DNA of 64,000 nucleotides from Actinokineospora spheciospongiae (GCF_000564855.1 NZ_AYXG01000147.1:1-64000); one strand, 5' to 3'. Numbered from the stretch's first letter, positions 1-8,849 are shown. Notes: generated by a model not told the origin, from the letters alone. Numbers and translations: made by a program.

Positions 1-5
1 ACATC

Positions 6-316
6 CACCCACCCGGGCAGTTGCTTGGTCGGGCCGCCGGTTTGTGGGGTGGTCAGCCTGCGTTGACGACACCTGCCCGCCCGGGCATGTCCGTAGCCGG
101 GCCAGCGGTTCTCGGGGTGGTCGGCCGGTTAAGTACCTCCACCCACTGGGGCAGTTGGCTCGCCGGGCCGCCGGTTTTCGGGGTGGTCGGCCGGTCAAGC
201 ACCTCCGCCCACCCGGGCAGGGGGTAGTCGGGCTGGCGGTTTTCGGGGTGGTCGGCTGGGCAAGTGCATCCACCCACCCGGGCATCCACCCACCCGGGCA
301 TCCACCCACCCGGGCC
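6..316. repeat. Degenerate GC-rich tandem repeats
   Basis: About four imperfect copies of a 65-67 base unit (near 6-71, 72-138, 139-204 and 205-267). Each has a CCACCCGGGCAG-like block, a GGGCCGCCGGTTTTCGGGG-like block and a GGTCGGCCGGTCAAG-like block. A 16-base unit (ATCCACCCACCCGGGC) then follows in three nearly perfect copies at 268-315. No reading frame here resembles a protein. The array lies downstream of the minus-strand lipoprotein gene that ends at 382. There are no CRISPR-type conserved repeats with unique spacers. Confidence 0.75.
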
Positions 317-381
317 TCTGCGTAGCCGGGTATTCGCTCTCCGGGCCGGCGGTTCGTGGGGGCTGGCTTTGAGGGCAGGCC

Positions 382-762
382 CTAGAGGCAGGCCTGGGTC
401 AGCGTGTTGAACGCCGAGACCTTCTCCCTGGTCCAGTCGGCCACCGTCGCCGGGTCGAGGTTGCGCACGTCCAACTCCGACACCTTGTCCGACATGCCGC
501 TCAGCGCGTCGCGCAGGGTGGTGTCGGCGGCCTTGTCGGCCAGGGCCTGGAGTTCGTCGGCGCGGCGCTTGGCGTCGCTCGCGGTCTGCTCCACGTCCTG
601 CGAGCTGGGGGTGAAGTTGGCGAGTTGCAGCGCCTCGATGCAGATGCTGGTCTTGTCGGTGGCCGCGCTGGCCGCGTCGGTCGCCTGCCGCACGGAGTCG
701 CAGGCCGAGAGCCCGCCGACCAGTGCCGCCGCGCACAGGACGGTCGCCAGTCGAGATCGCAT
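382..762 (-). CDS. Small secreted lipoprotein
   Basis: The 126-residue product starts with a type II signal peptide: MRSR, a hydrophobic stretch, and a lipobox LSAC with the lipidated Cys at residue 21. The mature part is alanine-rich, Lys/Asp-containing and predicted helical, with two further cysteines (near residues 41 and 125). It should sit on the outer face of the membrane. I do not recognise the family. GGGGGAAC lies a few bases before the ATG. It is on the same strand as, and 35 bases downstream of, the kinase gene, so the two may be co-transcribed and the lipoprotein could act with the kinase sensor domain. That link is inference. Confidence 0.75.
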   Translation of the reverse strand: MRSRLATVLCAAALVGGLSACDSVRQATDAASAATDKTSICIEALQLANFTPSSQDVEQTASDAKRRADELQALADKAADTTLRDALSGMSDKVSELDVRNLDPATVADWTREKVSAFNTLTQACL

Positions 763-797
763 CGTTCCCCCAGGGGTGGGCAGTGTGGGCTGCCAGG

Positions 798-2167
798 CTA
801 CCGGTTCGTGAAAACGCTCCCGTCCGGTTCGCCCGATTCGGGTGCGGCGAGGCACAGCACGGTCTCGTCGGTCGGCATGACCTCCCGCTTCCACCCGGCG
901 GTGGAGCGCCCCGGCGCGGTCCGCGCCGCCATCACCTCCGCCGAGCACACCCGCGCCACCTCCGGCAGCACGGCGATGGCGGTCGCGGTCAGGTCCTCGC
1001 TGCCCTCGGGCCGGAACGTGCCCGCGTAGGCCTGCCACGCGTGCTCCCCCGAGCAGTCGGCGGGCGCGGCCTTGATGTCCACGTCGGCGAGGTTCACCAG
1101 CCCGCCGAAACACTTGTCCACCAGGCAAAACCCCTCCCCGGCGCACTCCACCATGCCCTTGGGCACCCGCGGCGCCGCACTGGTCTGACCGGTCTGACTG
1201 GTCTGCCCGGCTCCCTGGGTTCCCTGACCCGGGTCGAGCAGTCCGCGCCAGAAGAACCCGGCCGCGACCAGCACCGGCACCGCCACGACCGCCACCACCA
1301 GCAACCACCGCCTGCGCGCGGGCGCCACGACCGGCGGCAGCGGCCGGACCGCCCGCAACCCCTCCAGCTCGTCCCGCAACTGCTCGGCCCCCGGCGTCCG
1401 CCGGTCCGCGTCGGCGTCGAGCGCGTTGAGCAGGGCGGCGTTCAACGCGGGCGGCGCCCCCTCGATCGGCGGAACGGGCGCCCGCAGCGCCGACACCAAC
1501 CCGTCGAGGCTGTCCGCGGGCCACGGGATCTGCCGGGGCCGCCGCCCGGTCGCCAGGGTGTAGAGCGTCGCACCGAGCGAGTAGACGTCCCCGGCCCGAC
1601 TCGGCGCGGCGTGCGCGAACACCTCCGGGGCGGCGTAGTGCGGGCTCAACGCCCCGACGGTCACGGTCACCGAGTCGGCGTGCGCGTCCAGGACGGAGGC
1701 CAACCCGAAGTCGGCCAACTTCACCGCCCCGAACGCGTTGACCAGGATGTTCGCGGGCTTGATGTCCCGGTGCAGAATCCCCACCGCGTGCGCGTGCGCC
1801 AACGCGTCGGCCAACCGGGCACCGATCTCCACCACCCGCGCGTACGCGAGGGCACCCTGCCGCTCCAGCACGTCGGCCAGCGACCCCCGGTGCACAGCTC
1901 CATCACGATGTACGGCCGCCCGTCGGCGGTCACCCCCGCGTCGTAGACGTTGACCACGTTGGGGTGCCCGGAGAGCCGCGCGGCGGCCCGGGCCTCCCGC
2001 AGGAACCGCTCCCGGTCCCGCTCGGTCCCCAGGACCCGGTTGTCGACCTTGACGGCCACGTCGCGCTCGAGCCGGTCCTGCCGGGCGAGGAAGACGGTCC
2101 CGAACCCGCCCTGCCCCAGCGGCCGACCGAGGGTGAGCCCGGGGATGACGGGCGGAACCGTGTGCAC
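798..2167 (-). CDS. Membrane Ser/Thr protein kinase (PknB type) with an apparent frameshift
   Basis: Hanks-type kinase. The first frame holds the glycine loop LGQGGFGTV (residues 17-25), the ATP-binding Lys in VAVKV (about 40) and the hinge IVMELCTGG. The frame then changes at a run of five C on the + strand (1884-1888). The next frame continues without a gap: GSLADVLERQ, the catalytic loop HRDIKPANIL, LADFGLAS and an APE-type YAAPEV. It then has one membrane helix after a basic RRRW and an outside domain with several Cys. Adding one base to the run gives an intact 456-residue kinase. The GTG start at 2167 has TAGATT six bases upstream, as leaderless genes do. It is either a sequencing or assembly error or a recent inactivation; the sequence alone cannot tell. 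Confidence 0.85.
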
Positions 2168-2173
2168 CCCGGG

Positions 2174-2185
2174 AATCTATAAGCT
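2174..2185. promoter_or_regulatory. Abutting divergent leaderless promoters
   Basis: On the minus strand TAGATT (2179-2174) lies six bases before the GTG of the kinase. On the plus strand TAAGCT (2180-2185) lies eight bases before the ATG at 2194. The two -10 boxes touch, so the genes share a 26-base gap and polymerase binding should be mutually exclusive. Spacing and motif are seen directly; mutual exclusion is inferred. Confidence 0.6.
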
Positions 2186-2193
2186 CACCCCCG

Positions 2194-2829
2194 ATGAACG
2201 ACAAGACCACCATCGCCAGAGCCCCCGGCCACTGCGGCGAACTGGTCCTCCGCCGCGACGGCGCCCACCACGAGATCATCGCCAACGGCATGTTCCTCAT
2301 GGACACCCGCGCGGGAGAATCCGAACGCCTCCTCATCACCGCCGCGGCCGACCGCATGCCCGGCCCCCACCTCCTCATCGGCGGCCTGGGCGTCGGCTTC
2401 TCCCTCCGAGCGGCCCTCACCCACCCCCGCGTCCACGAGGTGACGGTGGTCGAACGCGAGGAACAGGTCATCGCCTGGAACCGAACCCACCTGGGCAACC
2501 AGGACCTCCTGGACGACCCCCGCACCCACTGCGTCCCCGCCGACCTCACCACCTGGCTCCCCCAGTCACCGCAGACCTTCGACGCCCTGTGCCTGGACAT
2601 CGACAACGGCCCGGACTGGACCCTGGGGGAGGACAACGCGAGCCTGTACTCGGCGGAGGGTGTGCGGATGCTCCGCTCGCGGCTGACCCCCGGCGGGGTC
2701 TTGGCGGTGTGGAGCGCCGCCGCGAGCACTGCTTTCGTTGCGCGACTGAGGACGGCGTTCACGGCGGTGGAGGTGCTGGAGGTCCCGGTTGCGCGCGGCG
2801 AACCGGACGTGGTCTTCCTGGCCAGCTGA
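2194..2829 (+). CDS. Spermidine-synthase-like protein
   Basis: The 211-residue product has the Rossmann core of the spermidine synthase/SAM methyltransferase superfamily: LLIGGLGVGFSLR (motif I, about 60-72), VTVVEREEQVIAWNR (acidic motif II, about 83-97) and DALCLDIDNGPDW (about 130-142). It is shorter than typical SpeE (about 280 residues) and lacks most of its N-terminal beta domain. Polyamine synthesis is therefore not assured, and 'spermine/spermidine synthase-like' is safer. It is divergent from the kinase gene, with a leaderless-type start. A hairpin follows its stop codon. Confidence 0.8.
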   Translation: MNDKTTIARAPGHCGELVLRRDGAHHEIIANGMFLMDTRAGESERLLITAAADRMPGPHLLIGGLGVGFSLRAALTHPRVHEVTVVEREEQVIAWNRTHLGNQDLLDDPRTHCVPADLTTWLPQSPQTFDALCLDIDNGPDWTLGEDNASLYSAEGVRMLRSRLTPGGVLAVWSAAASTAFVARLRTAFTAVEVLEVPVARGEPDVVFLAS

Positions 2830-2863
2830 CTGGCTTTGACTGCCTTTTTGAAGGCAGCCAGTC
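2828..2863 (+). terminator. Nested hairpin after the spermidine-synthase-like gene
   Basis: An outer stem GACTGG/CCAGTC encloses an inner stem CTGCCTT/AAGGCAG with a TTTG loop, overlapping the TGA stop. No long T run follows, as is common in actinobacteria. The following 2864-3083 is lower in G+C and shows no convincing gene. Confidence 0.55.
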
Positions 2864-3083
2864 GAACCGCGCAATTCTGTCGTATATCAAGCAGTGCTCT
2901 GATCCAAGAGGAGGTGAGCGGGTTCTTCGCCGATGGTGCCACGTCGTGGAGTTCGCTGAACTGTGCAGGTGTGCGGACAATGCGCTGCGCGAGCGGATTT
3001 CGGCCACCTTTGTGGAGGGTCGCACCAACTGCGGGAGGATGTCACGATCAACGCGGTGTGCGGACCATCTGAAGTGAGAGCGG

Positions 3084-4529
3084 ATGATCAAGGGTGGAGT
3101 GAAGGCGCGATGGGCCGTTGGCTTGGTCGTGACGCTGGGGTTCGGGGCATGGTCGGTCGTCAACCTGGTTCTCCCGATATGGCTTTCCGGGCAGGAAAGC
3201 CCGCTGGTTGACGTCCTTCGGTTGTTGAGTTGGGTTGGGCTTGCCTTCACCATTCTGCTGGCGGCTCTGCTGATCCGGTTTGCTTCGCGCGGTGCCCCGC
3301 TCGTACCCGCGTCGACGTCGCAGAATATTGAAGTGGATCGCATTGAGGGAAATGTGATGCAGGTGGGTGGTTCGTACCACTCGACCAAGTTCGTCACCAT
3401 CTTTGCGAACTTGCCCCGGGGGGTGAAGGTTGCGGCCATCGTCACCGTGACGGCACAGCTTGTCACGACGGTGCTTTCCGGGGTTGCGATCAGTCGGCTG
3501 GGGCGCATTGCGCAGGACGTTTCCACTGAGGTGGCGGGGACTTCCCCCGGGAGTGCGCAACTTCAGTACTCCGTGACCATGTCCATGGGGATGTGCAAGA
3601 GCAGTTGGGTGGTCCCGCACGACACCGGGCCGGTGCCCGTGGTGCGGGACGGGCAGCCCGGGGGGACCATCCAAGCCGATGGGAGTCTGTTTTCGGTCAC
3701 ATTCCAGGGCACGCATTCCGTGGCGTTCAAACTGGAATCCATGCGCGCGGAAGTGTTGACGCGCAAACCCGCCGTCGGTGGTGTTCGCCTCAACCCCAGT
3801 TGTGAGGAGGGGCTTGACCCCCGGAGTTTTGTCGTCAACCTGAACAAGCCTGAGCCCAGTGTGATCGGGATTCCCGGCAAGCAGGAATCGACCGTGATTC
3901 CGCCGCCGGAGTTCCCCTTCGTGGTGAGCCAGTCCGAGTTGGAGCAATTCAACATCACGCCCGTTGTCTCACGGGATTACGTCGAGTGGCAGTTGCGCGT
4001 CAGGTACACCTCTCTCGGGGTCAGTGGCGAGATCGTCGTGAACAACAATGGTCAGCCGTTCCGCACCACCGGGACCATGTCGACCGAGGACACCTATTGC
4101 GTCAACCTGGCCAGGCTGGACGGAAACTGGTCGTGGGAACCGAGAAGCGCCGAGAACCCGTGCCCCGAGAGGATGACTGTGTCGCAGATCGGCCTGGGTG
4201 GGACGTGGGAGGGCGTCGGGGTCGACAGCGGTGAGAATGAAGGGAAAATGGTGGTTGACGATGAATTTGTCACTTGGAGTTCTCGGGGGGAGCAGGCGAG
4301 GATTCGACTCGTCTCGGTTGACGGGGTTCGTTCGGAGGGCGGAGAGGAACTAATCGTCAGCGGCGCGGACGGGGATGTTGTGGAGAGCACCATGGCCACG
4401 GTGAAGGAAGGGGACAGGGTTTCATTCTGGCAATGGCGTGGGTTCCCGCAGAAGGAGCGGTGGAAGTTCATCACCCAGATGAAAGAGGAGATGTTCTTCT
4501 GCCGGTCGGGAGTCGAGTGCGGTGGCTGA
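3084..4529 (+). CDS. Membrane-anchored protein of unknown function, lower G+C
   Basis: The 481-residue product has two N-terminal membrane helices (about 9-34 and 42-66) and a linker with NIEVDRIEGNVMQVGG (about 80-95). A third helix (about 113-137) is followed by a large, probably extracytoplasmic domain with scattered Cys pairs (SMGMCKSSW, NPSCEEG, YCVNLAR, FFCRSGVECGG). I do not recognise the family. Codon use is less GC-extreme than in neighbours and several AT-rich codons appear, hinting at horizontal origin. The IEGNVMQVGG peptide resembles short glycine/glutamine linkers seen in some actinobacterial signalling or conflict proteins; this is a resemblance only. Confidence 0.75.
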   Translation: MIKGGVKARWAVGLVVTLGFGAWSVVNLVLPIWLSGQESPLVDVLRLLSWVGLAFTILLAALLIRFASRGAPLVPASTSQNIEVDRIEGNVMQVGGSYHSTKFVTIFANLPRGVKVAAIVTVTAQLVTTVLSGVAISRLGRIAQDVSTEVAGTSPGSAQLQYSVTMSMGMCKSSWVVPHDTGPVPVVRDGQPGGTIQADGSLFSVTFQGTHSVAFKLESMRAEVLTRKPAVGGVRLNPSCEEGLDPRSFVVNLNKPEPSVIGIPGKQESTVIPPPEFPFVVSQSELEQFNITPVVSRDYVEWQLRVRYTSLGVSGEIVVNNNGQPFRTTGTMSTEDTYCVNLARLDGNWSWEPRSAENPCPERMTVSQIGLGGTWEGVGVDSGENEGKMVVDDEFVTWSSRGEQARIRLVSVDGVRSEGGEELIVSGADGDVVESTMATVKEGDRVSFWQWRGFPQKERWKFITQMKEEMFFCRSGVECGG

Positions 4530-4640
4530 GCAGCGGTGTCCCCTTGGTCGGTCCGCCGGGGAGGTAATCCGATGGGGGACAGCGGTTGCCGGGTTCGGTC
4601 GGTGGGCGCAGGCTGCTTCTCGACTGAGAGGAGTGGCTCC

Positions 4641-4901
4641 GTGGCTACCTGTGACACGTGTGGGAACGACTACTGGATGGCCTTCGAGGTGCGGACCGTG
4701 GGTGGGCAGGTGCACACCTTCGACAGCTTCGAGTGCGCCGCGACCAAGTTGGCGCCCGTGTGCGAGCACTGCCGGTGCCGAATCCTCGGGCACGGGGTCG
4801 AGGTGGCCGGGCAGTTCTTCTGCTGCGCGCACTGCGCCCGGGAAGGCGCCGCCGAGTTGGGGGGTCAGATCCGGGACGCCGTGGGGGCGCGGCCGAGCTA
4901 G
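4641..4901 (+). CDS. Small zinc-ribbon (metallothionein-like) protein
   Basis: The 86-residue product has paired metal-binding cysteines: CDTCGNDY at the start, CEHCRCRILGHG in the middle and FFCCAHCAR near the end. It resembles small actinobacterial proteins labelled prokaryotic metallothionein or zinc-ribbon; the role is unknown. I chose GTG 4641 because the homologous-looking region begins at MATCDTC and GAGAGGAG lies eight bases upstream. An ATG at 4572 with its own GGGAGG is an alternative that adds 23 residues. Confidence 0.75.
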   Translation: MATCDTCGNDYWMAFEVRTVGGQVHTFDSFECAATKLAPVCEHCRCRILGHGVEVAGQFFCCAHCAREGAAELGGQIRDAVGARPS

Positions 4902-4917
4902 GCCGGGCCGAGCCGGG

Positions 4918-6486
4918 TCAGATGGTGGTGAAGTCGGCCATCATGCCCATGTCCTCGTGTTCGAGGTTGTGGCAGTGGAACACGAAGCGGCCCGGGTAGT
5001 CGGTGAACCGGATGGCGACCTCCATGGCCTGCGCCGGGAGCAGGTCGACCGTGTCCTTCCAGCCCGCGTCGTACGGGCCGGGGCCGCCGTTGCTGCGGCG
5101 GGTGACCTGGAAGTGGTTGAGGTGGACGTGGACCGGGTGGTGGACGTCGGAGGTGAAGCGCCACAGTTCCAGGTCGCCCAGGCGGGAGTGGGCCAGGACG
5201 GTTCCGGGGGTGTACGGCTCGCCGTTGATGCTCCAGCCGGGGTCGCCGTTCTGGCTCTGGAAGAGGAATTCCCTGGTTCGGACCGCTTGGCGGGGGTCGA
5301 GGTACTCCACTGACGACAGTTCGTCCGGGATGGCCGTGGTGTCCTGCGGGGTCCGGTCCGACACGTCGAAGCACATGACCTCCCCGGTGCGGTCGGTGGC
5401 GAGGGTGTTGACCAGGCGCACCCTCGTGCCGGGGGCGTAGCGGGCGAAGTCGAGGACGACGTCGAAGCGTTCGGCGGGGGCCACGTCGATCGACTCGTGG
5501 GTCAGGGGGCGGGACAGGAGGCCGCCGTCGGAGCCGATCTGGGTGAAGGTGGGGTCGCCGTCGGGGGGTGGGGGGTCCAGCCGGAGGCCGTAGCGGCGGC
5601 AGTTGGAGGCGTTGAGGATTCGGAAGCGGTAGCGCTGGCGGTCGACCGGGAGGGCGGGCCAGGGCGCTCCGTTGACCAGGACGACGTCGCCGAGGACGCC
5701 GTTGAGGTGGTCGTCGGTGACGCCGGGGACCGTGAGGTTGGGGGCCAGCGACGGGTAGGCGAACTGGCCGTCGGCGGCGAAGGAGCGGTCGGTGATCATC
5801 AGGGGGATGTCGCGGTCGCCCTTGGGCAGCGGCAGCGCGTCGTCCTCGTCGTCGCGGACCAGGTGGAAGCCCGCGAGGCCGCGGTAGACCGTCGCGCCGG
5901 TGAAGCCCATGGAGTGGTCGTGGTACCAGAGGGTGGCGGCGCGCTGCTTGCCCGGGTAGACGTAGTCGCGGCTGCCGACGACCGGGTTTCCCGGCACCGA
6001 CATGTCGTGCGACACCGACGAGCCGTCCCCGGGCAGGATCGTGTCCCCGGGGTAGCCGTCGCTGTCGGCGGGCATGTGGCCGCCGTGCAGGTGCACCACG
6101 ACCGGGCGGGGCAGCTCGTTGCGGTGGGTCACCACCGCCCGCCGGCCCGACCGGGTGATCAGGGTGGGGCCGGGGAACGAGCCGTTGTAGGTCCACGACG
6201 GGGTGCGCAGACCCGGCAGGTACTCGACGTCCGCGGCCCGCTGGGTGATCTCGTAGTAGTCCGTCGCGGTGTCCGAGCGGGTGGGGCGGAGCACCGGGGG
6301 GATCGGCAGCGGGCGCCGGAACGCGGGCGGCAGGTGCGCGCCGCTGCGCACCAGCACCCCGGGTTCGCCGCTGCCGTCGAGGACCCGACCGAAGGAGAAG
6401 CCGGTGCCGATGCCGACCGAGGCGATGCCGCCCACCACCGCGAGCCCGGACAGGCCGAGGAACCGCCTGCGGTCGACGGGGCTCAC
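4918..6486 (-). CDS. Secreted multicopper oxidase (CotA/bilirubin-oxidase type)
   Basis: The 522-residue product begins with a Tat-like signal, DRRRFLGLSGLAVVGG, so it is exported folded. All four copper-ligand motifs are present: VHLHGGHMP, WYHDHSMGF, HPVHVHLNH and HCHNLEHEDMGMM. The last carries the type 1 copper Cys/His and an axial Met. Such enzymes oxidise phenols, metals or bilirubin-like substrates with reduction of O2 to water. The GTG start overlaps the stop of the upstream membrane gene (GTGA), so translation is probably coupled. The spacing and motifs match three-domain laccases; the substrate cannot be told. Confidence 0.93.
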   Translation of the reverse strand: MSPVDRRRFLGLSGLAVVGGIASVGIGTGFSFGRVLDGSGEPGVLVRSGAHLPPAFRRPLPIPPVLRPTRSDTATDYYEITQRAADVEYLPGLRTPSWTYNGSFPGPTLITRSGRRAVVTHRNELPRPVVVHLHGGHMPADSDGYPGDTILPGDGSSVSHDMSVPGNPVVGSRDYVYPGKQRAATLWYHDHSMGFTGATVYRGLAGFHLVRDDEDDALPLPKGDRDIPLMITDRSFAADGQFAYPSLAPNLTVPGVTDDHLNGVLGDVVLVNGAPWPALPVDRQRYRFRILNASNCRRYGLRLDPPPPDGDPTFTQIGSDGGLLSRPLTHESIDVAPAERFDVVLDFARYAPGTRVRLVNTLATDRTGEVMCFDVSDRTPQDTTAIPDELSSVEYLDPRQAVRTREFLFQSQNGDPGWSINGEPYTPGTVLAHSRLGDLELWRFTSDVHHPVHVHLNHFQVTRRSNGGPGPYDAGWKDTVDLLPAQAMEVAIRFTDYPGRFVFHCHNLEHEDMGMMADFTTI

Positions 6487-6992
6487 GCCGCCGCCGGTTT
6501 GCGCCACACCCACACCAGTTGGAACACGACCGCGACGGTGACCGCCACCCCCAGCGGCACGTGCAGCGCCATCGACCGCCACACCCCCGCCGCCATCTGG
6601 CCGATCTCGGCGAGGAACAGCAGCACCGCGGCCACCAGCGGCCACACCGTCGCCGCGTTGAACCGCCGGTCGAAGTACGCCGCGCCCACGGTGCCCGCGC
6701 AGACCACACCGATCACCATGGCGTTGACGCTGTGCTGTTCCAGGAAGCCGTAGTCACCCGCGAGGTACTGCCCGGCCATCACCGCTTGGGCGAAGACCAG
6801 CACCGCGTGCACACTGATGGTGATCTTGAGCCACCACTTGGGCCACGCGCGCTGCACCGGATGGCCGATGGCCCGTTGCACTTTCGCGCGCACGTCACCG
6901 CTGGGCGGCCCGACGCCGACCTGCACGGTGGTGTGCGCGATCCCCTGCGGGACACCGAGTTCACCGGTGCCGAAAGAATCCGTCTGCCGCAC
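6483..6992 (-). CDS. Four-helix membrane protein upstream of the multicopper oxidase
   Basis: The 169-residue product has a soluble N-terminus (about 50 residues) followed by four hydrophobic segments (about 55-77, 87-107, 115-135 and 141-163). I do not recognise the family. It overlaps the oxidase start by four bases, so the two form an operon. A role as membrane partner or electron/copper-related factor for the oxidase is suggested only by this coupling. The start could be an internal Met/Val because the first 40 residues are not hydrophobic. Confidence 0.7.
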   Translation of the reverse strand: MRQTDSFGTGELGVPQGIAHTTVQVGVGPPSGDVRAKVQRAIGHPVQRAWPKWWLKITISVHAVLVFAQAVMAGQYLAGDYGFLEQHSVNAMVIGVVCAGTVGAAYFDRRFNAATVWPLVAAVLLFLAEIGQMAAGVWRSMALHVPLGVAVTVAVVFQLVWVWRKPAAA

Positions 6993-7094
6993 CCGAAACC
7001 TCCCCGAACGGACGAGACCTCGAGTAGACGTCCGCGCGCAGCCTAAAGATCACGCGCGTGATCGGTCAAGCACCGCCCGCGCCCGAACCCGGCC

Positions 7095-7937
7095 TCAGCG
7101 AACGGGTTTCGTCACGCCGCGGACGAGTCGTAGTGCCAGGTCAGGGTGTTCGATGTGCCAGGCGTAGGAGTCCTGCGGGGGGTCGGCGTAGCAGGGCACC
7201 TCGTTCACGACGAATTCAGCTACCCCCGGTTGGTCGAGGGTCGACGCGGCGAAGGCGTACAGGTCGGTCAGGCGCGGGCAGATCACCCCGTGGTCGAGGA
7301 GCCGGGGCAGCACGCGTTCGGCGGCGATCAGCTCCGGCAGCGACATGTCCCGAACCGGGTAACGCTGGGGGAACACCCGGCAAAGGTTGAGGAAAAGTCC
7401 CACCGTGCCGAACCGCGGATCGCCGAGAAACCGCGTCACCGCGCCGATCCGGCCCATCGCCAGCCCCGGTGCGGCCACCAGCGCGTGCGCGTACAGCGCG
7501 CGCAGCAGCGACACGTTGATCATCAGTCGTTCGAGCGGCACCTCCCGGCGGGCGAGGTCCTGGTGGGCCAGGTAGCCCGCGACGATGCTCGCGTTGTGCG
7601 CCCGGTACCACGTCTCGGGTGACGGCCGCCGGGTGAACGCCACCCACAGCTCCACCGCCCGCGAGGACGCCTGCTCGCCGGGGCGCAGCACGTCCGCCTC
7701 CACCTTGTCGCGCAGCAGGCGTTCGTTCACCGCCCGCCACCACGGGCTGCCCGGCCGCGCCGCCCCCGGCGGCTCCAGCACCCCGCGTTGCAGCTCCCAC
7801 CTGAGGAAGCTCAGCTCCCCCCTGGCGAAGCGCCGCCGCCCCGGCGACCGGTAGAACTCGCCCGCCAGCCGAAACCGGGCCCCGACGTCATCCCGCACTG
7901 CCCCGATCCGCTCGGCGGCCAGGTCCTCCGCGCTCAC
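7095..7937 (-). CDS. Conserved soluble protein of unknown function
   Basis: The 280-residue, Arg/Leu-rich and largely helical product has no signal peptide or membrane segment. Readable landmarks are RFARGELSFLRWELQRG (about 37-53), an aromatic WYRAHNASIVAGYLAHQ (about 112-128) and a C-terminal NEVPCYADPPQDSYAWH. Such well-conserved-looking actinobacterial proteins have no function known to me. It stands alone between the oxidase operon and the YdjM-like gene, both on the same strand, with intergenic gaps of about 100 and 60 bases. Confidence 0.75.
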   Translation of the reverse strand: MSAEDLAAERIGAVRDDVGARFRLAGEFYRSPGRRRFARGELSFLRWELQRGVLEPPGAARPGSPWWRAVNERLLRDKVEADVLRPGEQASSRAVELWVAFTRRPSPETWYRAHNASIVAGYLAHQDLARREVPLERLMINVSLLRALYAHALVAAPGLAMGRIGAVTRFLGDPRFGTVGLFLNLCRVFPQRYPVRDMSLPELIAAERVLPRLLDHGVICPRLTDLYAFAASTLDQPGVAEFVVNEVPCYADPPQDSYAWHIEHPDLALRLVRGVTKPVR

Positions 7938-7997
7938 CCACGCAGGCTAGCCGCGTTCGCGGAATCCGGTCGGCGCGTGTGACGCAGCCAGGGGTGC

Positions 7998-8816
7998 TCA
8001 GGCCCAGGGGGTCAGCGGGATGTGTTCGAGGAACGGGACCACACCGGTGCGCTGGAGGGCGATCGCGGACATCCACACCGCGACGACGGTGAGGATGGGA
8101 CCGACGACGGCCATCTCGACCTTGCCGCCGGTGCGCATCCGCATGATCTTCGGCGGGGCGACCGGGTACCAGGTCTTCCAGGCGATCGGGACCGGCCACA
8201 GCATCGGGCAGCCCTGTTCGGTGATCGCGTCGCCGAAGTAGTGGGCGATGCAGCCGATGCCGACGGCGACACCGCAGGCCGCCGCGTCGGCGTCGGTCTG
8301 GTCCGTCCACTTGAGACAGGCGTAGGTGAGCAGCAGGGAGGTCCCGGTGATCCACAGGGCGTCGTGGCGGGGGGACCACTTGTGCAGGATGCCGCGCACG
8401 GCCAGGCCGCAGAAGAAGAACATCAGCAGCGGCAGCGCCCAGGAGCGGCTGGTCTGGACGGTGGCCGTGGTGACCACCGCGGCGAGCACGGCGAAGACCA
8501 GGGTGTGGGTCAGGCCGCGGTGGCCGCCGTCGCGGTTGGAGTCGCGCTTGGTGCGGGTGAGCCGGTAGACGCCGTGGCTGATGGCGTTGATCAGCTTGGA
8601 GGCCGCGGCGGTGACCGGGCCGAAGGTGCTCGACACCGTGGACTCCGGGTGGTCGAGGTCGGGCAGCAGCGCCGCGCCCGTGGCCAGCACCGCCCCCACC
8701 AGCCAGCCCTTGGCGGACAGGTTGCCCACCGCGCTGCCGGTGGCCAGGGCGGTGACCCCGGCCCACGCGGCCAGCCCGCTCATCGCGTGCGTCGGTCCGG
8801 TTGACACCTGCTGCAT
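7998..8816 (-). CDS. YdjM/PF04307-type metal-dependent membrane hydrolase
   Basis: The 272-residue membrane protein carries the PF04307 pattern: an N-terminal PTHAMSG, LLPDLDHPEST, GHRGLTHTLVF and GCIAHYFGDAITEQG. The His and Asp residues could bind a metal between hydrophobic helices. The family includes E. coli YdjM, a LexA-controlled inner-membrane protein; the substrate is unknown. ATG 8816 was chosen because the conserved THAMSG follows at once. It is divergent from the acetyltransferase gene, and no LexA box was recognised here. Confidence 0.85.
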   Translation of the reverse strand: MQQVSTGPTHAMSGLAAWAGVTALATGSAVGNLSAKGWLVGAVLATGAALLPDLDHPESTVSSTFGPVTAAASKLINAISHGVYRLTRTKRDSNRDGGHRGLTHTLVFAVLAAVVTTATVQTSRSWALPLLMFFFCGLAVRGILHKWSPRHDALWITGTSLLLTYACLKWTDQTDADAAACGVAVGIGCIAHYFGDAITEQGCPMLWPVPIAWKTWYPVAPPKIMRMRTGGKVEMAVVGPILTVVAVWMSAIALQRTGVVPFLEHIPLTPWA

Positions 8817-8843
8817 CCCCCTCGAAATGTCGGCACACCATCC

Positions 8844-8849
8844 TAGGAT
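8844..8849 (+). promoter_or_regulatory. Leaderless -10 box of the GNAT gene
   Basis: TAGGAT lies seven bases before GTG 8857, which places the transcript start at or next to the start codon. This favours GTG 8857 over the upstream ATG 8828, which would sit before the -10 box. Confidence 0.6.

Noticed and set aside
6-316. CRISPR array
   Set aside because: Units vary along their whole length and there are no unique spacers between constant repeats.
2168-2942. Upstream extension of the second kinase frame
   Set aside because: The extension reads through the divergent spermidine-synthase-like gene in antisense. The true N-terminus, with glycine loop and Lys, is in the other frame, so the join is a frameshift at 1884-1888.
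2836-3072. Small gene between the spermidine-synthase-like and membrane genes
   Set aside because: No ribosome binding site, no GC3 bias and no recognisable protein; the first part is the terminator hairpin.
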